Shown: positions 39,047 to 50,211, numbered from the stretch's first letter. The stretch: DNA of 64,000 nt from Vibrio salinus (GCF_021272385.1 NZ_JAJSDZ010000005.1:620001-684000), one strand, 5' to 3'. Notes: generated by a model from the letters alone, not told the origin. Translations and numbers: made by a program.

Positions 39047-40711
39047 ATGTGTTCTATATTTGGGATTCTGGACATCAAAAGTGATGCAGCGGCGTTAAGA
39101 CCGGTTGCGCTTGAAATGTCAAAAAAATTACGCCACCGGGGACCGGACTGGTCTGGTATCTATGCCTCAGATCACGCAATTCTTGCCCATGAACGCCTGT
39201 CTATCGTTGATTTGAATAGTGGCGCACAACCTCTATACAGCCCAAATAAAAAACACATTCTTGCCGTCAACGGTGAAATCTACAACCACAAAGAAATTCG
39301 TGCCCGCTATGCCGGTAAATACGATTTTCAAACCCAGTCTGATTGCGAAGTCATTCTTGCGCTATACGAAGATTTAGGTGCCGACCTTCTTGAAGAACTC
39401 AACGGTATTTTTGCTTTTGTTCTGTATGATGAAGAAAAAGATGAGTATTTAGTCGGCCGTGATCACATCGGTATCATTCCGATGTATCAGGGAACCGATG
39501 AGCATGGAAACTACTATGTCGCCTCTGAAATGAAGGCTCTGACCCCGGTATGTAAAACCATTAGCGAATTCCCTCCAGGTTGTTACTACGGCTCAAAAGA
39601 TGCCGAACCCGTACGCTATTATGCCCGTGACTGGATGGAATACGCAGCAGTACAGGATAATGTCAGTAGCAAAGAAGAACTAACCGAAGCACTTGAAGCG
39701 GCAGTGAAACGCCAGTTAATGACAGATGTGCCCTATGGCGTATTACTTTCCGGTGGACTGGACTCTTCGATCACATCAGCTGTTGCCAAACGTTTCGCGG
39801 CCATGCGTATCGAGGATGATGAAAAATCAGCCGCATGGTGGCCACAACTGCACTCATTTGCCATCGGACTGGAAGGTGCACCCGATCTTAAGGCAGCAAG
39901 AGAAGTCGCTGAACAGATCGGCACGGTTCATCATGAAATGACCTACACCATTCAGGAAGGGTTGGATGCGATCCGGGATGTGATTTATCATATTGAAACT
40001 TATGATGTCACAACCATCCGGGCATCGACCCCGATGTTTTTGATGGGACGCAAAATTAAAGCCATGGGCATCAAGATGGTGCTTTCCGGTGAAGGCGCAG
40101 ACGAAATCTTTGGTGGCTACCTTTACTTCCACAAAGCTCCAAACGCACAAGAATTCCATGAGGAAACTGTTCGTAAATTATTAGCACTAAACATGTTTGA
40201 CTGTGCACGCGCCAATAAGTCTCTTGCAGCATGGGGAGTGGAAGGCCGTGTACCTTTCCTGGACAAAGAATTTATTGATGTTGCCATGCGTCTGAATCCA
40301 AAAGATAAGATGTGTGGTAACGGAAAAATGGAAAAACACATCCTACGTGAGTGCTTTGAAGACTATCTTCCGGAATCTATCGCATGGCGTCAGAAAGAAC
40401 AATTCTCTGATGGTGTCGGATATAACTGGATTGACACTCTGAAAGAAACGGCCGAAGCAAAAATCACCGACCAACAAATGGAAACGGCTCAGTACCGATT
40501 CCCATACAACACGCCAACAACGAAAGAAGCGTACGTATACCGGGAAATCTTCGAAGAACTGTTCCCTCTGGAATCAGCGGTACACTGCGTTCCTGGCGGG
40601 CCATCTGTTGCTTGTTCTTCAGCGAAAGCCATCGAATGGGATGAATCCTTTAAGTCAATGGCCGATCCATCCGGCCGGGCAGTAAAAAGCGTCCATAAAG
40701 ACGCTTACTAA
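39047..40711 (+). CDS. asnB: Asparagine synthetase B (glutamine-hydrolysing)
   Basis: Makes asparagine from aspartate, ATP and glutamine. The start at 39047 gives MCSIFGILD, placing the catalytic Cys at residue 2 as required after Met removal, 554 residues as in E. coli, with AAGGA upstream. The longer frame (start 39041) would bury the nucleophile. It has the glutaminase domain (RGPDWSG, AVNGEIYNHKE) and the ATP pyrophosphatase loop LLSGGLDSSI near residue 232, plus LSGEGADEIFGGY. Confidence 0.97.
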   Translation: MCSIFGILDIKSDAAALRPVALEMSKKLRHRGPDWSGIYASDHAILAHERLSIVDLNSGAQPLYSPNKKHILAVNGEIYNHKEIRARYAGKYDFQTQSDCEVILALYEDLGADLLEELNGIFAFVLYDEEKDEYLVGRDHIGIIPMYQGTDEHGNYYVASEMKALTPVCKTISEFPPGCYYGSKDAEPVRYYARDWMEYAAVQDNVSSKEELTEALEAAVKRQLMTDVPYGVLLSGGLDSSITSAVAKRFAAMRIEDDEKSAAWWPQLHSFAIGLEGAPDLKAAREVAEQIGTVHHEMTYTIQEGLDAIRDVIYHIETYDVTTIRASTPMFLMGRKIKAMGIKMVLSGEGADEIFGGYLYFHKAPNAQEFHEETVRKLLALNMFDCARANKSLAAWGVEGRVPFLDKEFIDVAMRLNPKDKMCGNGKMEKHILRECFEDYLPESIAWRQKEQFSDGVGYNWIDTLKETAEAKITDQQMETAQYRFPYNTPTTKEAYVYREIFEELFPLESAVHCVPGGPSVACSSAKAIEWDESFKSMADPSGRAVKSVHKDAY

Positions 40712-40740
40712 TACATACATTTCGTAATAACGAATGACAA

Positions 40741-40766
40741 AAAAGGCGCTGAACAAGCGCCTTTTT
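40741..40766. terminator. Bidirectional terminator between asnB and rfaH
   Basis: AAAAGGCGCT (40741-40750), loop GAACA, AGCGCCTTTT (40756-40765) and one more T. A and T runs on both sides allow use by both convergent genes. Confidence 0.9.
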
Positions 40767-40814
40767 CTTACTTCCACTATGTGAAACAAAATACCAACCT
40801 GATAAAGGAGTAAC

Positions 40815-41306
40815 CTATAGCTCCAAATCTTTATTATCAATACTTAACGATACCGGGCGGTTGATCAGTTTAATCAACATAAAAGACCGTGTTTCTCCAT
40901 CGGGCTCCTGATAAATAGCATCGATACCGGCAAATTGTCCGGCTTTGACTCTTACAGCCTGCCCTTTTTTAGGCATCATCACTTTCGTCTCACTGAGCTC
41001 AGGTTCAAAAGCCTGTAACTCATCAATCAGCTGCTCATTCACTTCTGCCGGATGATTACCAAATCGAATGAAATCCACAACGCCTCGGGTTGAACGAACC
41101 GTAGTAAACGACGGCCCCGCCTCATAGTCAAAATTGACAAAAACATAAGATGGGAATAATGGCTCCTGAACAACCTGTTTTTTCCCCCGGAGAATTTTCT
41201 CAACCTTAATTTCCGGATAAAAGCACTCAACATTCTGACGACTCAGATGTTGCTTTGCTCTGGCTTGATCACCCCGTTTGCAATACAACAAATACCATTT
41301 TTTCAT
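40815..41306 (-). CDS. rfaH: RfaH transcription antitermination factor
   Basis: A NusG paralogue recruited at ops elements to promote transcription of long envelope and polysaccharide operons. The 163-residue protein has the NGN-like start MKKWYLLYCKRGDQARAKQHLSRQNVECFYPE, PLFPSYVFVNFD, and a C-terminal KOW-like region (KKGQAVRVKAGQFAGIDAIYQE). It differs from NusG by length and the CKRGD/ARAKQHL features. Followed upstream by hemH on the same strand. Confidence 0.94.
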   Translation of the reverse strand: MKKWYLLYCKRGDQARAKQHLSRQNVECFYPEIKVEKILRGKKQVVQEPLFPSYVFVNFDYEAGPSFTTVRSTRGVVDFIRFGNHPAEVNEQLIDELQAFEPELSETKVMMPKKGQAVRVKAGQFAGIDAIYQEPDGETRSFMLIKLINRPVSLSIDNKDLEL

Positions 41307-41367
41307 AATTCTACGCCAACCGATTTTTCAGGCTATAATCTCTTTTTTCTCAGGCACTTCTGTTAGT

Positions 41368-42324
41368 TTAGAGTGCTTCTATCAGTGATTGCATCATATC
41401 AATGTGCAAATCGGAATCGTTCAGACAAGGGATAAATTGATACGATTTCCCCCCTGCCTCCAAAAACTGAGACTTTCCCTGTTCAGCAATTTCTTCCAGC
41501 GTTTCCAGACAATCCACGGAAAACGCAGGCGAAATAATATCAAGATTTTGAATTCCTTTTTCCGGTAATAATTGTAACGTTTCATCGGTATAGGGTTTCA
41601 TCCACTCTTCCCGGCCGAATCTCGACTGATAACTATGCCCGATTTTATCATTATCGAGTCCAAGCTCTTTTGCTAATAACCGGGTTGTTTGCTCACAGTG
41701 AGCAGGGTAAATATCGCCGTTATCTGCATAACGTTGGGGAATACCATGATAAGAACACAGCAAATAGTCGCCTTTCCCGTGTTTCTCCCAGTATTCCTTG
41801 ACGGAAGAGGCTAATGCGCGAATATAAAGCGGGTGTGAATAATAATCCCGGATAAAGTTAAAATCAGGAACAATACGGCAATTCATAAAGACTTTCGCAA
41901 CAGCATCAAAAACGGCCCCCGTTGTAGAACCGGAATATTGAGGGTATAACGGGAGTATTTTTACTGACGTTACCCCTTGATCTAATAATTTTTTTAGCCC
42001 CTGTTCAACCGAGGGTTCGCCATAGGTCATCCCCAGCTCGACCGGGATATTCAGACGCGCCGATAATTTATCTCGCTGTCGTTTTGAATACACCATCAGA
42101 GGAGACCCCTCCTCCATCCAAATAGACTGGTACAATTTAGCCACTTTAGGAGAACGCAAAGGAAGGATAATGCCGTGCAAAAGCGGGCACCATAGCCAAC
42201 GGCTTAAATCCACCACTCTCTTATCGTGCAGAAACTGAGCCAGAAACGCTCTGACACCCGAAGTATTCGGTTGTGCAGGTGTGCCTAAATTCGCTAAAAG
42301 AACGCCTACCTGTTCAGACTTCAT
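41368..42324 (-). CDS. hemH: Ferrochelatase
   Basis: Inserts iron into protoporphyrin IX, the last step of haem synthesis. The 318-residue protein has [14 protein letters not shown] at the N-terminus, [23 protein letters not shown] with the catalytic His (about residue 193), and [16 protein letters not shown] with the catalytic Glu. No C-terminal Fe-S cysteines. The ATG at 42324 is preferred over the adjacent in-frame GTG (42327) because of the AAGGAGG spacing. Confidence 0.97.
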   Translation of the reverse strand: MKSEQVGVLLANLGTPAQPNTSGVRAFLAQFLHDKRVVDLSRWLWCPLLHGIILPLRSPKVAKLYQSIWMEEGSPLMVYSKRQRDKLSARLNIPVELGMTYGEPSVEQGLKKLLDQGVTSVKILPLYPQYSGSTTGAVFDAVAKVFMNCRIVPDFNFIRDYYSHPLYIRALASSVKEYWEKHGKGDYLLCSYHGIPQRYADNGDIYPAHCEQTTRLLAKELGLDNDKIGHSYQSRFGREEWMKPYTDETLQLLPEKGIQNLDIISPAFSVDCLETLEEIAEQGKSQFLEAGGKSYQFIPCLNDSDLHIDMMQSLIEAL

Positions 42325-42393
42325 CACTCCTCCTTTTCATTTACCCTAAACCCATCCCCTGAAACATTAAAAATACTATCATGCTTAAAAGAT

Positions 42394-42420
42394 AAAAAAA
42401 GCGACTATTTGTAGTCGCTT
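42394..42420 (-). terminator. Terminator of adk
   Basis: Stem GCGACTA (42401-42407) with TAGTCGC (42412-42418). On the minus strand it is followed by a run of seven T residues. It lies just downstream of adk. Confidence 0.88.
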
Positions 42421-42442
42421 TCTTATGAAATGTAAGCAATGA

Positions 42443-43099
<657 letters not shown>

Positions 43100-43328
43100 T
43101 TAAAAATAATGTGTTATACCGAAACTTACAGAGATACAGTAAGCAACGATAAATTTCGGTATAAAATCAGACGTCCTTCTTTCTATTGACGGAAAGAAAA
43201 CTCCGCTAACAAAGAAATCAGGGCACGAATACTACCATAAAAAATGTCAGTTCGGATCGAAATTAGAATAAAGATTCCAATCGTCGTCACCTTCAGAATA
43301 CGGATTAAATCACTAACGTACAAAACAG

Positions 43329-43355
43329 TGAGAGCTCGCAGGTTGCGAGCTCTCA
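43329..43355 (-). terminator. Terminator downstream of htpG
   Basis: TGAGAGCTCGCA (43329-43340), loop GGT, TGCGAGCTCTCA (43344-43355): 12 bp, perfect. On the minus strand it is followed by CTGTTTTG, a weak T tract, and lies 31 bases after the htpG stop. Confidence 0.75.
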
Positions 43356-43385
43356 GCTATCATCGATAATTCATTCCGGTAATCA

Positions 43386-45290
43386 TTAAGATTTTACCAG
43401 TAAGTCATTGACAGCAGACAAGAACTGAGACGGATCTTCCATAGAACCACGTTCTGCCAGCGTTGCCTGACCCAATAGCAATTCAACCCAACGACCGAAT
43501 AACTCTTCGTCAGGCTCATCGGCCATTTTCTTAACTAGCGAGTGCTCAGGATTCAGTTCTAAAATGTACTTCACTTCCGGTGCAGCCTGACCGGCCGCTT
43601 CCAGTAATTTCGCCATTTGAGTACCGATTTCATAATCATCCGTTACCACAACGGCCGGAGTCGAAGCCAGTTTGAACGTCGTGCGAACATCTTTAACGCG
43701 TTCACCAAGGTATTCTTTAGTTCTTTCAACAACCGATTTAAATTCTTCCTCAGTCTCTTTATGTTTTTCTTTTTCCGCTTCATCTTCAAACTGAGATAAA
43801 TCCAGACCGGCTTTCGTAATAGACTGGAAGGACTTACCGTCAAATTCGGTCAGATAGTTCATCAGCCATTCATCAATACGATCGTACATCAGAATCACTT
43901 CCAGCCCCTTCGCCTTGAACTGCTCAAGGTGCGGGCTGTTTTTTGCCGCGGCGTAACTGTCGGCCGTAATGTAATAGATCTTATCCTGACCTTCTTTCAT
44001 ACGCTCAACGTACGATTTCAGATCAACACTCTGTTCTGAGTTGTCTGTATGCGTTGACGCAAAACGGAGTAATCCGGCAATTTTTTCTTTATTAGACATG
44101 TCTTCCGCCGGGCCTTCTTTCATGACCAGACCGAATTCTTTCCAGAAACTCTGATATTTTTCTTTGTCTTTATTGGCCAGTTTCTCCAGCATGGTCAATA
44201 CACGCTTAGTACATGCATTTCTCAGAGACTGAGTCACTTTACTGTCCTGTAAGATCTCACGAGATACGTTCAATGGCAGATCATTTGAATCAATCAGACC
44301 ACGGACAAATCTTAAATAAGATGGCATAAACTGCTCAGCGTCATCCATAATAAACACGCGCTGAACATAAAGTTTCAAACCATGACGGTGATCTCGCTGC
44401 ATCATATCCCATGGTGCTTTTGAAGGAATATACAACAAGCTGGTGTAATCATTTTTGCCTTCAACACGGTTATGACTCCAGACTAGTGGGTCACCATAAT
44501 CATTCGAAACATGTTTGTAGAATTCTTTATAATCCTCATCAGAAATATCCGATTTATTGCGGGTCCAAAGCGCTTCCGCCTTATTAATTTTTTCCCACTC
44601 TTTTTCCCCGGTTTCTTTACCTTCCTCATCACGTTTCGCAATATGAATATAAACCGGAATACCAATATGGTCAGAATATTTTGAAACTAATTCTTTAAGA
44701 CGCCATTCAGATAGAAACTCTTTACCTTCTTCACGCATGTGCAGAACAATATCGGTACCACGCGTTTCTTTGGTGATAGTTTCAATGGTATATTCACCTT
44801 CACCTTGTGAATGCCATTGACTACCCTGTTCCGGACTTTCGTCAGCCGCACGAGTTCTTACTGTCACAGCATCCGCAACAATAAATGCAGAATAAAAACC
44901 AACACCAAACTGACCGATTAATTGTGAATCTTTAACCTGATCGCTGGAAAGCTGAGCAAAAAATTCCTTAGTTCCGGAGCGGGCAATGGTTCCCAGGTTT
45001 TCAATCACACTTTCACGGTTCATACCGATACCGTTATCTGAGATGGTCAACGTATTAGCATCTGAATCGAAAGCGATCCTCACGGAAAGATCGGCATCTC
45101 CCTGATATAAATCCGAATCAGACAATGCCTGAAAACGTAATTTATCAGCTGCGTCAGACGCATTAGAAATTAACTCACGTAAAAAAATCTCTTTATTCGA
45201 ATAAAGAGAGTGAATCATTAGATGTAGTAATTGCTTAACTTCTGATTGAAACCCACGTGTTTCTTTATTGCTGGTTGCAGTTTCGCTCAT
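43386..45290 (-). CDS. htpG: Molecular chaperone HtpG (Hsp90)
   Basis: ATP-dependent chaperone. The 634-residue protein has the GHKL ATPase motifs [42 protein letters not shown] and [15 protein letters not shown], a middle domain ([14 protein letters not shown]) and the C-terminal dimer domain. A sigma-32-like promoter lies upstream. Divergent from toxR, the conserved Vibrio arrangement in which the two promoters share a 272-base gap. Confidence 0.98.
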   Translation of the reverse strand: MSETATSNKETRGFQSEVKQLLHLMIHSLYSNKEIFLRELISNASDAADKLRFQALSDSDLYQGDADLSVRIAFDSDANTLTISDNGIGMNRESVIENLGTIARSGTKEFFAQLSSDQVKDSQLIGQFGVGFYSAFIVADAVTVRTRAADESPEQGSQWHSQGEGEYTIETITKETRGTDIVLHMREEGKEFLSEWRLKELVSKYSDHIGIPVYIHIAKRDEEGKETGEKEWEKINKAEALWTRNKSDISDEDYKEFYKHVSNDYGDPLVWSHNRVEGKNDYTSLLYIPSKAPWDMMQRDHRHGLKLYVQRVFIMDDAEQFMPSYLRFVRGLIDSNDLPLNVSREILQDSKVTQSLRNACTKRVLTMLEKLANKDKEKYQSFWKEFGLVMKEGPAEDMSNKEKIAGLLRFASTHTDNSEQSVDLKSYVERMKEGQDKIYYITADSYAAAKNSPHLEQFKAKGLEVILMYDRIDEWLMNYLTEFDGKSFQSITKAGLDLSQFEDEAEKEKHKETEEEFKSVVERTKEYLGERVKDVRTTFKLASTPAVVVTDDYEIGTQMAKLLEAAGQAAPEVKYILELNPEHSLVKKMADEPDEELFGRWVELLLGQATLAERGSMEDPSQFLSAVNDLLVKS

Positions 45291-45365
45291 TTCTTACTCC
45301 ACAAGCATTCGTTTATTAGTCTTATTGCATAATTTAAAGCAATAAATAATGTCATTGTTAGTAAC

Positions 45366-45391
45366 ATAAGGGTGGAAATTCGGAATTCAAG
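45366..45391 (-). promoter_or_regulatory. Putative sigma-32 heat-shock promoter of htpG
   Basis: Read on the minus strand: CTTGAA (-35, 45386-45391), 13-base spacer, CCCTTAT (-10, 45366-45372). This resembles CTTGAAA-N13-CCCCAT. It lies about 75 bases before the htpG ATG. Confidence 0.6.
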
Positions 45392-45562
45392 ATGTGAATA
45401 TTTAAAAAACTCTGTTTTTTTTCATCAATATCAGTAGACTTAGTACCAAACCAACTTCATTGAGAGCACAAACATATATTTATTAACTCGCTCTTAACTC
45501 TGAATTCTGCATAATTTTTCAGAATCAATCATTTTGATCACAAGCTTATTAAGAAGATATCG

Positions 45563-46483
45563 ATGAATACCTTAGGCACAAAGTTCATCCTGGCAAATCA
45601 ATTTATATTTGACCCAAACAGCAATACGCTTTTCAATAAGACAAGTGAAGAGTCTGTCCGCCTCGGAAGCAATGAAAGTCGTATACTCTTAATGTTTGTT
45701 CTCCACCCATTGGATGTAATAAAACGAGATGAGCTGCATGACTTTGTGTGGAGACAACAAGGGTTTGAAGTCGATAACTCCAGCCTGACTCAGGCAATAT
45801 CAACATTAAGAAAAATTCTGGACGACTCGACTAAATCTCCGGCGTTTGTGAAGACAGTTCCCAAACGCGGTTATCAATTTATTGCGACGGTCGAAAAAAC
45901 AACCGCATCCAAAAGCGCAATACAAGCACAGGATAAAGAAGACGCAGAACTATTATCAGAATCCAGCAATCATCAGACATCTGACCAAGACACCAACAGT
46001 CAGCCACTTCATTCTGAGTCACCGGATAAACAAATTGTCAAAGAACAACAACAGGAGCCAATCAATAAATTGTCTGCTCGCGGGACCGGAAATTTATCGG
46101 ATAAGGGTACCCACCCTGCAAAACACTGGCCTAAAACTGCCATCATATCTCTATTTTTAGCCATATTAATTCCAATTTTGGCTTTTTCGTCCGGAGACCC
46201 CAAAGCAACAACCTTTCATCAACTTGATATTTATAAAAATGTTAGCATTGAAGTCCCAGCCAATAATCCAGAGCTAGCTTCCTGGCTTCCATCTATTGAG
46301 CTATGCCTGAACAGATATGAAGAGATGCATAAAGACCAACCGTCTCCAGCTCGTCTGATTGCAACTGGTGGATTGGAAGATAAGCTGTCTCTTAATTATG
46401 TATTCCTGCCTGAGAATCAGGAAAGAAATGTTACAATAACCATTGTCGCTGATCATGATGAACTCTCTAGAGTCTGCCGGTAA
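45563..46483 (+). CDS. toxR: ToxR transmembrane transcriptional regulator
   Basis: Membrane-bound winged-helix activator controlling outer-membrane porins and virulence or bile-response genes in vibrios. The 306-residue protein has an N-terminal OmpR-type DNA-binding domain (about 1-112, RLGSNESRILLMFVLHPLDVIKRDELHDFVW...TVPKRGYQFIA), a variable polar linker (about 113-187), one membrane helix (about 189-211) and a periplasmic domain with the two expected cysteines (IELCLNRYEE and the terminal RVCR). toxS starts 5 bases after the stop. Confidence 0.96.
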   Translation: MNTLGTKFILANQFIFDPNSNTLFNKTSEESVRLGSNESRILLMFVLHPLDVIKRDELHDFVWRQQGFEVDNSSLTQAISTLRKILDDSTKSPAFVKTVPKRGYQFIATVEKTTASKSAIQAQDKEDAELLSESSNHQTSDQDTNSQPLHSESPDKQIVKEQQQEPINKLSARGTGNLSDKGTHPAKHWPKTAIISLFLAILIPILAFSSGDPKATTFHQLDIYKNVSIEVPANNPELASWLPSIELCLNRYEEMHKDQPSPARLIATGGLEDKLSLNYVFLPENQERNVTITIVADHDELSRVCR

Positions 46484-46488
46484 AAAGT

Positions 46489-47010
46489 ATGAATAAAAAA
46501 GTAGCTGTTATTTTATTATTGCTGTCCGTTGGATTAAGTCTATGGATCTATCTGGGTAGCAACGTCAAATTAAAGCAGTTGGTCATGTCACGTGAATGGC
46601 AATCCAGAATGATCACCATTATTAAAACTAAAGACGAGGAATTATCCGTCAACTCTTTAAAAAAAGTGGTTATAACTTCTAACGTCAAATACCTGCCTAA
46701 TTCCAATTATATCCGGGTTTCCGTGATAAAATTATTTTCTGCAGAGAATGGCAAAGAGCCGGAAAGCACAATCAATATTTCTGAGACGGGTACATGGAGT
46801 ATGAGTGAAAATTATCTCCTGATTTCTCCCAATCAGTTCAAAGATATTTCTTCAAAACAAAGTAAAGACTTTTCACCTGAACAACTGGATATCGTTACCC
46901 AGTTTTTCAAAATGGATGCTCAACAAAGCCGGAGAGTGGATATCGTGAATGATCATACCTTACTTTTCACCGGCCTTAACCATGATTCAACTTTATTATA
47001 CTCAGATTAA
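46489..47010 (+). CDS. toxS: ToxS, periplasmic effector of ToxR
   Basis: Stabilises ToxR and binds bile salts as a heterodimer. The 173-residue protein has an N-terminal anchor (about residues 5-23, VAVILLLLSVGLSLWIYLG) and a periplasmic part with REWQSRMITII and YLPNSNYIRVSVIKLFSAE. Sequence divergence in ToxS is normal; the operon with toxR settles the call. Confidence 0.94.
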   Translation: MNKKVAVILLLLSVGLSLWIYLGSNVKLKQLVMSREWQSRMITIIKTKDEELSVNSLKKVVITSNVKYLPNSNYIRVSVIKLFSAENGKEPESTINISETGTWSMSENYLLISPNQFKDISSKQSKDFSPEQLDIVTQFFKMDAQQSRRVDIVNDHTLLFTGLNHDSTLLYSD

Positions 47011-47012
47011 TA

Positions 47013-47046
47013 AAAAGTGCCGGAGTTCATTCTGGCACTTTTTTCT
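47013..47046. terminator. Bidirectional terminator between toxS and yfcE
   Basis: AAAAGTGCC (47013-47021) pairs with GGCACTTTT (47034-47042), with T run to 47046 and A run before, for the two convergent genes. Confidence 0.88.
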
Positions 47047-47056
47047 TTCACCTCAG

Positions 47057-47605
47057 TTACTTCAGTTTTAGTTCTTTAATCACCTGATAATCAAAATCCA
47101 TCACTTTTAACGTATTGTTCTCATATAAACCAAAGCTGGTGACAAAATTCGCTTTAGGGAAAGTGGTTGACCCAGGGTTAAAAATCCAAATTTCACGTTC
47201 TGGATCGGCTACCGGAATATGAGTATGACCATGAACGAAAACATCACCATTAGCCAGTGGCGGCAACACATCTTTATGGTAAAGATGTCCATGAGTCAAA
47301 AACAAACGAACACCAGATTCGAGTATTAACCATGAAAAATCACTCATCATGGGGAAATTCAGTAACATCTGGTCTACATCACTATCGCAATTCCCTCTTA
47401 CAGCCAGAATATGGTCAGCCATTTCATTTAATTTTTCAGCAACTTTCGCCGGTGCATAACCATCAGGTATCGGGTTTCTCGGACCATGATTGAGCAAATC
47501 GCCTAACAGGATTAAATGGTCCGCATTCAGTTCTTTATAAGCCTTTAATACCTTTTCTGTTGCCGGTAAAGAACCATGAAGATCTGAAGCAATTAAAATA
47601 CGCAT
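47057..47605 (-). CDS. yfcE: YfcE-type metallophosphodiesterase
   Basis: A 182-residue calcineurin-like phosphoesterase. Metal-binding motifs: IASDLHGS (residues 4-11), LLGDLLNHG, RGNCDSD, and FLTHGHL / VHGHTHIP. E. coli YfcE hydrolyses phosphodiesters in vitro; its physiological substrate is unknown. The downstream yfcH homologue lies about 2.6 kb away here, on the opposite strand. Confidence 0.93.
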   Translation of the reverse strand: MRILIASDLHGSLPATEKVLKAYKELNADHLILLGDLLNHGPRNPIPDGYAPAKVAEKLNEMADHILAVRGNCDSDVDQMLLNFPMMSDFSWLILESGVRLFLTHGHLYHKDVLPPLANGDVFVHGHTHIPVADPEREIWIFNPGSTTFPKANFVTSFGLYENNTLKVMDFDYQVIKELKLK

Positions 47606-47649
47606 ACTACAACCCTATCTCTTTTAATTATTTAAAGATTGTAAGGTTT

Positions 47650-48066
47650 TTAATCCTTAACGTCATCATCTACCATACCGTTCATCACAATGTTGTTGTA
47701 ACTGACCATACCGATAACTTCCCCATCTTCTACAACAGGAGCCCGGCTTATACCGAAATGCTCAAACAGTCTGGCACAATACTTTAATTTCATATCAGGA
47801 CTCACTGATAGCGCAGGTTTCGTCATTATTTCGTAAATATTCGTTCGTTTCGGAGAACGATTTTTTGCCAGTACTTTTTTAGCAATATCATTCATTAATA
47901 CAATGCCATACTCATCGTCATCATAGCGCTTCCGGACAAGCAAAGCTTTAACCTCTGTCTTTTTTGCTATATGTATTGCTTCATGAACTGTTGTTAATCC
48001 ATCAACCATCGCGTACGTATTATCCATCATGACATCCCTGACTTTTAAAATATCATGCTTCGTCAT
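47650..48066 (-). CDS. CBS-domain protein, last gene of DUF1538 operon
   Basis: A 138-residue protein formed of two CBS motifs (VRDVMMDNTYAMVDGLTTVHEAI...VLMNDIAKKVL, and IYEIMTKPALSVSPDM...APVVEDGEVIGMVSYNNIV). The ATG lies inside the end of the PII-like gene (4-base ATGA overlap), so co-translation is likely. Together with the PII-like gene it suggests adenine-nucleotide sensing for the membrane proteins upstream in the operon. It is only distantly similar to the CBS protein at 4136-4555. Confidence 0.9.
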   Translation of the reverse strand: MTKHDILKVRDVMMDNTYAMVDGLTTVHEAIHIAKKTEVKALLVRKRYDDDEYGIVLMNDIAKKVLAKNRSPKRTNIYEIMTKPALSVSPDMKLKYCARLFEHFGISRAPVVEDGEVIGMVSYNNIVMNGMVDDDVKD

Positions 48067-48413
48067 AGCTCATCCTCGACAACTTTTGTTAATTTACTCA
48101 GTTGGTGCGAGATACCAACCACATCTTCAATATCAATCTGAAAAGCAATACCCTGACCTGACTCCGTATCAAATTCTCCCACATCGTCTATCGTTTCTAG
48201 AATATGGCGGGCCAGATGTTCTTCCACGACCAAAAGAACCACATCTCTCTGAACTTCAAGTGTTAATCCTAAAAATGTTTTTTTCTTATTAAGCCCTTCC
48301 CCCCTCGCATTATTGATAACTGTTGCTCCGGTCGCACCGGCATCCCGGGCTGCATCCAAAACTTTTGTTGTTTTTGTATCTTCTACAAAAGCAATGATTA
48401 ACTTAAACCGCAT
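48063..48413 (-). CDS. PII-like signalling protein
   Basis: A 116-residue protein with the PII/ferredoxin-like fold signature: [38 protein letters not shown], then a T-loop-like GLNKKKTFLGLTLEVQRDVVLLVVEE and ESGQGIAFQIDIEDVVGI. The tyrosine that is uridylylated in GlnB is absent, so it is not a classical GlnB/GlnK. It overlaps the DUF1538 gene upstream by 11 bases and the CBS gene downstream by 4. Probably regulates the encoded membrane proteins. Confidence 0.88.
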   Translation of the reverse strand: MRFKLIIAFVEDTKTTKVLDAARDAGATGATVINNARGEGLNKKKTFLGLTLEVQRDVVLLVVEEHLARHILETIDDVGEFDTESGQGIAFQIDIEDVVGISHQLSKLTKVVEDEL

Positions 48414-49197
48414 TGTTGTTCTCCTTTTCCTGGGCTCTACGATTTAGCCACTGAGTTACCTGTGCATATCCCATGACTGAAATGATTGGAAATAAGCTGG
48501 CAAAAGCAATGAGTCCAAATCCATCAATTAACGGACTACGTCCCGGAACCGTCGAAGCCAACCCCACACCTAAAGCGGCGACAATCGGTACAGTGACGGT
48601 AGATGTTGTCACACCACCAGAATCGTAAGCTAAAGGTACGATTAATTTGGGCGAAAAATGCGTTTGAATGACAACAATAATATACCCGCCGATAATATAA
48701 TATTGGATTGGATCACCGACAACGATTCGATAACAACCCAATGAAATGCCTATCGCAACTCCCAAAGCGACAGATAATCGCAACCCGGTTGTACCAATCG
48801 CCCCCCCGGAAACCTGATTCGCCTTTATTGCAACGGCAATCAGCGATGGTTCTGCAATTGTCGTACTGAAACCAATACAAAATGCAAAAATATAAATCCA
48901 GTAATAATCAAACCACTTAACATCAAGACCCTGGCTGATTTTAACTGCCGAAAGAAAATCCGGTGCAGTCAGCTGATGAGCCATGGTTTCCCCTACAGGA
49001 AACAGAGCCACCTCCAGTCCCATTAAGAACAATGTCAGCCCCAGAATCACATAACCAAAACCTAAAACTATCTTGGGTAACTGAGAAATCGGCTTTCTCA
49101 GAATAACCACCTGAAAAAGAAATAGAACAGAAGCAATGGGTAAAACATCAGAGATTGTCGAAAGAAAAGTAATCCAGAAATGCTCAAAACTCATCAT
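48403..49197 (-). CDS. DUF1538 membrane protein (second subunit)
   Basis: A 264-residue polytopic membrane protein with about seven helices. It shares with its upstream neighbour [35 protein letters not shown] and the signature [26 protein letters not shown]...[11 protein letters not shown], so the two are paralogues. DUF1538 pairs have been reported as two-component cation/proton antiporters (UmpA/UmpB) in halophiles; this is from memory and not shown for vibrios. Overlaps both neighbours in the operon. Confidence 0.88.
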   Translation of the reverse strand: MMSFEHFWITFLSTISDVLPIASVLFLFQVVILRKPISQLPKIVLGFGYVILGLTLFLMGLEVALFPVGETMAHQLTAPDFLSAVKISQGLDVKWFDYYWIYIFAFCIGFSTTIAEPSLIAVAIKANQVSGGAIGTTGLRLSVALGVAIGISLGCYRIVVGDPIQYYIIGGYIIVVIQTHFSPKLIVPLAYDSGGVTTSTVTVPIVAALGVGLASTVPGRSPLIDGFGLIAFASLFPIISVMGYAQVTQWLNRRAQEKENNNAV

Positions 49198-49928
49198 GAT
49201 ATAACCATCCCATAGACCAGAACGAATATCATGGGAAGTAACGATGCAAACGCAATCAATCCAAATCCATCGATCATTGGATTCCTGCCTTTAATTACTG
49301 AGGATAAACCAACGCCAAGCGCCGTCACTAAAGGAACTGTAATCGTTGATGTCGTTACCCCTCCAGAATCATAAGCAATACCGATAATGGAAGCCGGTGC
49401 AAATATCGTCAGAATCACAACCAGCAGATACCCCGCAATAATCATAATATGAATTGGCCAGCCTTCCAGAATTCTCAGCACACCCAAAACAATCGCCACA
49501 CCAACGGCCAGAGCGACGGTAATTCTGAGTCCGTGAGAATAGCTTTCCTGAGCAGACAGATCACTGGCAATTACCCCACCCTGCGATGCCACTTCCGCAG
49601 CTTTATCAGCGACAGACGTTAAAGCCGGCTCGGCAATGGTTGTACCAAATCCAAGAAAAAAAGCAAAAATCAGCAAATAAGTCACACTGCCTTTATTCGC
49701 TAACCCATGAGCGAGTGTTTCACCAATCGGAAACAACGCCATATTGAGACCGAAGACAAAAAATGTTAGTCCGACAATAACCAAACCGACACCAGACAAA
49801 ATATGAAAATAATTTGGCATTGGCTGCTTTAAGACGATCATCTGGAAAAATAAAACAACGAACACAATCGGTAACAAATCTTTAAAGCTGTCAATCAATG
49901 CTTTAATGAGCGCTACTATTGGCTTCAT
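49194..49928 (-). CDS. DUF1538 membrane protein (first subunit)
   Basis: A 244-residue polytopic protein, first gene of the four-gene operon. It has [21 protein letters not shown] and [39 protein letters not shown], nearly the same as the next gene but extended in the first loop ([20 protein letters not shown]). The pair probably assembles as one transporter. A GGAGG precedes the ATG. The substrate is unknown. Confidence 0.88.
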   Translation of the reverse strand: MKPIVALIKALIDSFKDLLPIVFVVLFFQMIVLKQPMPNYFHILSGVGLVIVGLTFFVFGLNMALFPIGETLAHGLANKGSVTYLLIFAFFLGFGTTIAEPALTSVADKAAEVASQGGVIASDLSAQESYSHGLRITVALAVGVAIVLGVLRILEGWPIHIMIIAGYLLVVILTIFAPASIIGIAYDSGGVTTSTITVPLVTALGVGLSSVIKGRNPMIDGFGLIAFASLLPMIFVLVYGMVIS

Positions 49929-50053
49929 CCATCCTCCACCAGAAAGAATAACAGAGATCAGATCCTATCTTCCCAAATTCCAAAATACTTATTCAGCAAA
50001 AAAGAGACTTTTCAGGACAAGACACGGATTAAAAACTTAGCTGAGAATCATAC

Positions 50054-50067
50054 GGGTCTGTTGACCC
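50054..50067. promoter_or_regulatory. Short palindrome between DUF1538 operon and yfcH
   Basis: GGGTC-TGTT-GACCC (5-bp arms) with no T run, in a 283-base gap between divergent transcription units. It may be an operator; evidence is only the symmetry. Confidence 0.3.
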
Positions 50068-50211
50068 TAATAAATAATGGCAGAAGAAATAATCTGGTGG
50101 TGTGATCTTAAATTAATTACAAAGCATCAACATGATAAAACTAAGTGTTTGGTAGATATATCTGAATCAATTATCCTTAAGGGTATGAATACGGAAACAG
50201 GAAGAGCGAAC

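Noticed and set aside
45504..45525. ATTCTG-N10-CAGAAT palindrome upstream of toxR
   Set aside because: Short arms and AT-rich surroundings; no known regulator motif matched, so not listed as a feature.
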